DNA from: Candidatus Gastranaerophilales bacterium
Lineage (GTDB): Bacteria > Cyanobacteriota > Vampirovibrionia > Gastranaerophilales > Gastranaerophilaceae
Length of the DNA: 44,667 bases
Direction: 5' to 3'
NCBI GenBank assembly: GCA_944323265.1
Contig: CALURX010000015.1
Span: forward strand, 1-44,667
Position numbers and translations under genes: made by a program. Below, one piece after another: positions 41,361-44,667 of the stretch (the stretch's first letter is position 1; each line of letters starts with the position of its first letter). A model generated the notes under the pieces. It worked only from the letters and a program-made list of their open reading frames with translations, was not told where the DNA came from and ran no database searches.

Positions 41361-41393
41361 AAAAAGAAATCCTGCTTCTTATAAGCAGGATTT
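41361..41393 (-). terminator. Terminator of the secreted HExxH protein gene
   Basis: AAATCCTGCTT / AAGCAGGATTT (41367-41377 with 41383-41393); on the minus strand the stem is followed by CTTTTTT. Confidence 0.8.
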
Positions 41394-41422
41394 TAACGAA
41401 GATCGTATGAAGTATTGGAGGA

Positions 41423-41980
41423 TTAGTTCAAACCTAACTGGCTTCTGTAAAAACCGTTGCTTGCAATCTTTTGCTGTACCAGATTATTATTACTGTCTGA
41501 TGCAAGATACATAGCGCTTAATTTGTCTAGTCTCTTTGTCAATCTTGAATCAGGGTAAGTTTTTGAAGCTACTTTCAATCTTGTCCAGCAGGCAGCTTCT
41601 TTTTGGGTTGCAATAGTCTCTTCTTCCAAATCTGCGCTGTAACCAGTATGGCAGCTTTCGTGTGCTATCAAGCAGGCAATCTGTTCTACCGGTGCATTTT
41701 TGTATTTTGAGTTAATCAAAATAACTCTTGTTCCGTAATTGTTATATGTACTTACTGCAAAAGCCTTGCTTCCGTTATAAACCATTGTTAAATCGTCAAA
41801 CTTAACTCTCATGGCGTGGCGTTGAAGGTTTCTTAAAACATCAACTTCGCCTGATTGTTCAAGCAGCTTGATTGCAGAAATAATTTTTGTGTCGCTTGAA
41901 AAATCTGTTGCTCTGTAGGCAAATGCCTGGTTCAGGGTAAAAAATAAGAATGCAAAAAATACTAATACTACTTTTTTCAC
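41423..41980 (-). CDS. Secreted protein with HExxH zinc-metallopeptidase-like motif
   Basis: About 185 residues from a GTG at 41980, preferred because AGGAG lies 10 bases upstream; a longer frame would begin at a TTG at 42004 before that site. The N-terminus KKVVLVFFAFLFFTLNQAFA is a Sec signal peptide with an AFA cleavage site. In the mature part, CLIAHESCHTGYSADLEEET contains HESCH, an HExxH zinc motif, with a nearby downstream Glu cluster that could supply the third ligand. It probably acts in the periplasm or outside the cell. Substrate unknown. Confidence 0.7.
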   Translation of the reverse strand: MKKVVLVFFAFLFFTLNQAFAYRATDFSSDTKIISAIKLLEQSGEVDVLRNLQRHAMRVKFDDLTMVYNGSKAFAVSTYNNYGTRVILINSKYKNAPVEQIACLIAHESCHTGYSADLEEETIATQKEAACWTRLKVASKTYPDSRLTKRLDKLSAMYLASDSNNNLVQQKIASNGFYRSQLGLN

Positions 41981-42144
41981 GATAATAAAGCTCCTAATCA
42001 ACAATTTAAACTTCCGATATATTTGTTTACGGCTGTTTTTCGGAAAACTTTAGGAAAATCAAGAGTATTGTTACAAAACTACATAAAAATTTACAGTTAT
42101 TAATAAATTCGGTTATAGGCTAGTATGCCCAACCGACAAATCAA

Positions 42145-42290
42145 AAGCGTGAAGGGTGAGGCGTGAGGTGTGAAGGGTGTGTTTTAGTGATTAAGTGAAT
42201 AAGAGTGAATGGTGATTAGTGAATAGAGTTTTTAACTACTTTTCAACCTTTCAACTGTTCAACTCTTCAACTTATCACCCTCTCCCCCCT
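42145..42290. repeat. GTTGAA/TTCAC low-complexity repeat, copy 2 (inverted relative to copy 1)
   Basis: Reads GTGAAGGGTGAGGCGTGAGG, then GTGATTAGTGAATAGAG, then TTTCAACCTTTCAACTG. Its reverse complement aligns along most of its length with the 11430-11560 part of copy 1, including GTTAAAACTCTATTCAC and CACGCCTCACCCTTCACGC. Confidence 0.75.
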
Positions 42291-42315
42291 TGAAAAATTC
42301 TCGAAAAAAAACTAT

Positions 42316-42321
42316 TATAAC
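42316..42321 (+). promoter_or_regulatory. -10-like hexamer of rsh, positioned for a leaderless mRNA
   Basis: TATAAC followed by exactly six bases and then the ATG at 42328. No Shine-Dalgarno; a TTGAAA at 42290-42295 is 20 bases upstream, too far for a standard -35. Confidence 0.45.
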
Positions 42322-42327
42322 TATATT

Positions 42328-44535
42328 ATGGAACAGTTTGTCATCTCATTCGACGAAATTCAGGCATTGCTCGTTGAACAGCAATACCAGGAGAGCGATA
42401 TAGAAGAACTTGAAAAAGCTTTTGAATTTGCAAAAAAGCTGCATTCAGGTCAATACAGGGTTTCTGAGGAGCCTTATATTATTCATCCGATGGAGGTTGT
42501 AAAAATACTCATCGGGCTCAGAGCCGATAAGCACACTCTTATGGCGGGTTTTCTGCATGATATTCTTGAAGATACTGACGCAAAGCCGGAAGATATTAAG
42601 GAACTGTTCGGCGAGGATGTTTTAAACCTTGTGCAGGGCGTTACAAAGCTCGGGAAACTGCAGTTCAAATCCACAGAGGAGCGTCAGGCAGAGAATTTCC
42701 GCAGAATGTTTATTGCGATGGCAAGCGATGTAAGGATTATTTTCCTGAAACTAGCTGACAGGCTGCATAATATGCGGACGCTTAATTATATGGCTCCTGC
42801 AAAACAGCAGAGAATTGCACAAGAGACACTGGATATATTTGCTCCGCTTGCGAACAGATTAGGTGTCGGGAAAATCAAGGCTGAACTTGAAGATTTGTCT
42901 CTCAAGTATCTTCATCCGGACAAATACTATGAAATAGCCCAGCTTGTTTCGCAAAAAAAAGCTGAACGTGACATGACCGTTAAGCTTTTGATTGATAAAA
43001 TTTCCAAAGATGTTAAGGCAAGCGGAATTAACGCTAAAATCACAGGCAGAGCCAAGCATTATTACAGTATTTATAACAAAATGCAGCGTCTGAATGTCGC
43101 ATTCCACGACCTTTATGACATCACTGCCGTTCGTGTAATAGTTGATACGGAAAAAGAATGCTATGAGGTTTTGGGGTTAATCCACTCCCAATTTAAACCG
43201 ATTCCGGGGCGTTTCAAAGATTATATTGCCATGCCAAAAAGCAACATGTATCAATCTTTACACACATCCGTTATCGGGCCAAGACAAAAGCCTCTTGAAG
43301 TACAGATAAGAACGTGGGAAATGCACGAGATTGCTGAATACGGTATTGCCGCACACTGGAGATACAAAGAAAAAGGCTCTAAAAAGGCCGATTCAGCAAG
43401 CGACATCAAGTTTTCGTGGATGCGGAAACTGGTTGAGTATAACAAAGACACGCAAAACGCAGAAGATTATGTTAACTCTGTTAAGCTTGACTTATTCTCG
43501 GATCAGGTATTTGCTTTCACACCGGGCGGAGATGTAATCGACCTTCCGCAAGGCGCAACTCCTGTTGACTTTGCTTATCGTATTCACTCTGATGTGGGAC
43601 ATAAAACCGTCGGGGCTTTGATTAACGGACGTATTGCGCAGCTGGATACGAAGCTTAAAAACGGCGATATTGTTGAGATTATGACATCAAAAGTCGCGGC
43701 GCCGCGTCTTGACTGGCTTAATTTTGTCGTAACAAAACAGGCTGCTTCAAAGATAAGACAATGGTACAAAAAGAATAACAGAGAAGACCATATTAATATC
43801 GGAAAAGCAAACCTTGAACATGAACTCACAAAAACGGTTTTTGACGATTATGTTAAAAACGGTGAGTTTGACAAAGTTGCAAAACAAATGAATTATGTGA
43901 GTGCGGATGATTTATTTGCAGCTTTAGGATACGGTGAGACAACTGTTAACAAAATTGTTAACCGCCTGAGAAAACCGCCTAAACAGGAAAGCCCTGCACA
44001 GCACAGACCAAGAAAAGCGTCTGAAAAAGATATTGTCGGGCTTGAGGGTCTTTTATATTCTTTTGCACGATGCTGCTCGCCAATCCCGGGAGAACCTATT
44101 GTCGGGGTGGTTACACGATCTAAGGGAGTCACTATTCACAGGCTTGACTGCAAGACGCTTGAAAATGTTCCTGTAGAAAGATTAATGGATATCCATTGGT
44201 CAGGAAATAATATTAACAAGACTTACAGCACCACAATACGTATTGAAACAGCCGAAAAATTGGGATTGCTCAAAGATGTTATCGGAGTTGTTTCTGATAA
44301 CAACACTAATATAACCTCTGCAAATGTTAAGTCAAAAGGAAAGGTTGGTATTATTGAGCTTGGAATCGAGCTGGATAATATTGATACATTAAGAAAAGTT
44401 ATGACGGCACTGCAGGCAATGCCGGATGTTATTAGCGTAAAACGTATCCAAACATCTTACAGCCTGTCGCCGCAGCAGTTTACAAAAAAACATGTTAAAG
44501 CGCAGAAAAAGCATAAAAAAACTTCCAGCCATTAA
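42328..44535 (+). CDS. rel: Bifunctional (p)ppGpp synthetase/hydrolase (Rel/SpoT type)
   Basis: 735 residues with the full long-RSH order. The HD hydrolase domain has GFLHDILEDT (H77-D78, E81-D82) and LADRLHNMRTL, so hydrolase residues are intact. The synthetase domain has RFKDYIAMPKSNMYQSLHT; the RFKD motif is the form found in bifunctional enzymes rather than RelA. TGS domain starts about 388 (VFAFTPGGDVIDLPQGATPVDFAY). Then come a helical region, a Cys-containing conserved stretch (FARCCSPIPGEPIVGVV..GVTIHR.DC) and a C-terminal ACT domain. It is the master alarmone enzyme for starvation response. No Shine-Dalgarno. A basic tail (KKHVKAQKKHKKTSSH) ends it. Confidence 0.96.
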   Translation: MEQFVISFDEIQALLVEQQYQESDIEELEKAFEFAKKLHSGQYRVSEEPYIIHPMEVVKILIGLRADKHTLMAGFLHDILEDTDAKPEDIKELFGEDVLNLVQGVTKLGKLQFKSTEERQAENFRRMFIAMASDVRIIFLKLADRLHNMRTLNYMAPAKQQRIAQETLDIFAPLANRLGVGKIKAELEDLSLKYLHPDKYYEIAQLVSQKKAERDMTVKLLIDKISKDVKASGINAKITGRAKHYYSIYNKMQRLNVAFHDLYDITAVRVIVDTEKECYEVLGLIHSQFKPIPGRFKDYIAMPKSNMYQSLHTSVIGPRQKPLEVQIRTWEMHEIAEYGIAAHWRYKEKGSKKADSASDIKFSWMRKLVEYNKDTQNAEDYVNSVKLDLFSDQVFAFTPGGDVIDLPQGATPVDFAYRIHSDVGHKTVGALINGRIAQLDTKLKNGDIVEIMTSKVAAPRLDWLNFVVTKQAASKIRQWYKKNNREDHINIGKANLEHELTKTVFDDYVKNGEFDKVAKQMNYVSADDLFAALGYGETTVNKIVNRLRKPPKQESPAQHRPRKASEKDIVGLEGLLYSFARCCSPIPGEPIVGVVTRSKGVTIHRLDCKTLENVPVERLMDIHWSGNNINKTYSTTIRIETAEKLGLLKDVIGVVSDNNTNITSANVKSKGKVGIIELGIELDNIDTLRKVMTALQAMPDVISVKRIQTSYSLSPQQFTKKHVKAQKKHKKTSSH

Positions 44536-44539
44536 TGAA

Positions 44540-44585
44540 AATGTTGAAAAGCGGATAAGTTGAATAGTTGTAGTTATCCCCTCTC
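44540..44585. repeat. Partial GTTGAA repeat, copy 3
   Basis: Directly after rel: GTTGAAAAGCGGATAAGTTG and AATAGTTG, then CCCCTCTCCC, matching the GTTGAA half of the repeat family. The remaining bases to 44667 show no gene or clear signal. Confidence 0.5.
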
Positions 44586-44667
44586 CCACAAGGCACTAGT
44601 GTCCAAATAAAAAATAACAAAAAGAAGCAAGACGCAAATACCAAAGTATTTTTATCCTACAATAAAG

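Larger units (their letters stand above)
41981..42327. other. Gene-free stretch before rsh
   Basis: About 350 bases. The left part holds the promoter of the HExxH gene; the middle holds the low-complexity repeat (listed separately). No gene seen. Confidence 0.65.

Overview
The window is AT-rich bacterial chromosome from a host-associated, didermic organism. The best fit is a member of Vampirovibrionia, probably the gut order Gastranaerophilales ('Melainabacteria'). This is an inference from gene content: a MurE with the meso-diaminopimelate motif DNPR, a YceD-L32-PlsX-Fab cluster, an orphan FliD, a bifunctional Rel, and several lineage-type hypothetical proteins that carry a short I-[NS]-F-[RK] motif near the N-terminus. 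No rRNA, tRNA, CRISPR array or intact insertion sequence was seen.

Layout. 0-3.4 kb: a small Cys protein, nitroreductase, LytR-CpsA-Psr ligase and a family-9 glycosyltransferase. 3.5-7.4 kb: a glycine-zipper protein, a membrane-anchored AAA+ ATPase with an altered Walker B, an unknown protein and adenine deaminase. 7.4-11.2 kb: lepA and convergent fliD. 11.3-16.6 kb: phosphohexomutase, GtrA-like protein, folC, a short DtxR/MntR-type regulator and rnhB. 16.8-18.3 kb (minus): a putative Mn/heavy-metal exporter and tsaC. 18.4-28.5 kb: the fatty-acid cluster (small unknown gene, yceD, rpmF, plsX, fabH, fabD, fabG, acpP, fabF). It is interrupted by a repeat-flanked ORF6N gene between fabD and fabG, and by a decayed outer-membrane barrel gene plus an orphan gene between fabG and acpP. 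28.5-33.2 kb: a 740-aa orphan protein, a methyltransferase-like protein and a hipBA module with three operators. 33.1-36.6 kb: cupin, HxlR regulator, mnmG and a parDE module. 36.6-40.7 kb (minus): ftsI-murE-nagA-like operon with ATGA overlaps. 40.9-44.5 kb: a small motif-bearing protein, a secreted HExxH protein and the bifunctional (p)ppGpp synthetase/hydrolase.

The most unusual material lies between genes. (1) A three-hairpin element occurs after ade and after rnhB; its loops and linkers are conserved while the stems change. (2) A perfect zero-linker four-way-junction repeat lies upstream of the ORF6N gene, which is itself bracketed by direct repeats whose stems covary. (3) Three 18-bp palindromes spaced exactly 50 bp apart sit around the hipB promoter. 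(4) lepA, mnmG and rsh, and less clearly the methyltransferase gene, lack a Shine-Dalgarno and have a -10-like hexamer ending seven bases before the ATG, as leaderless mRNAs would. (5) A degenerate GTTGAA/TTCAC repeat family occurs at 11.3, 42.1 and 44.5 kb.
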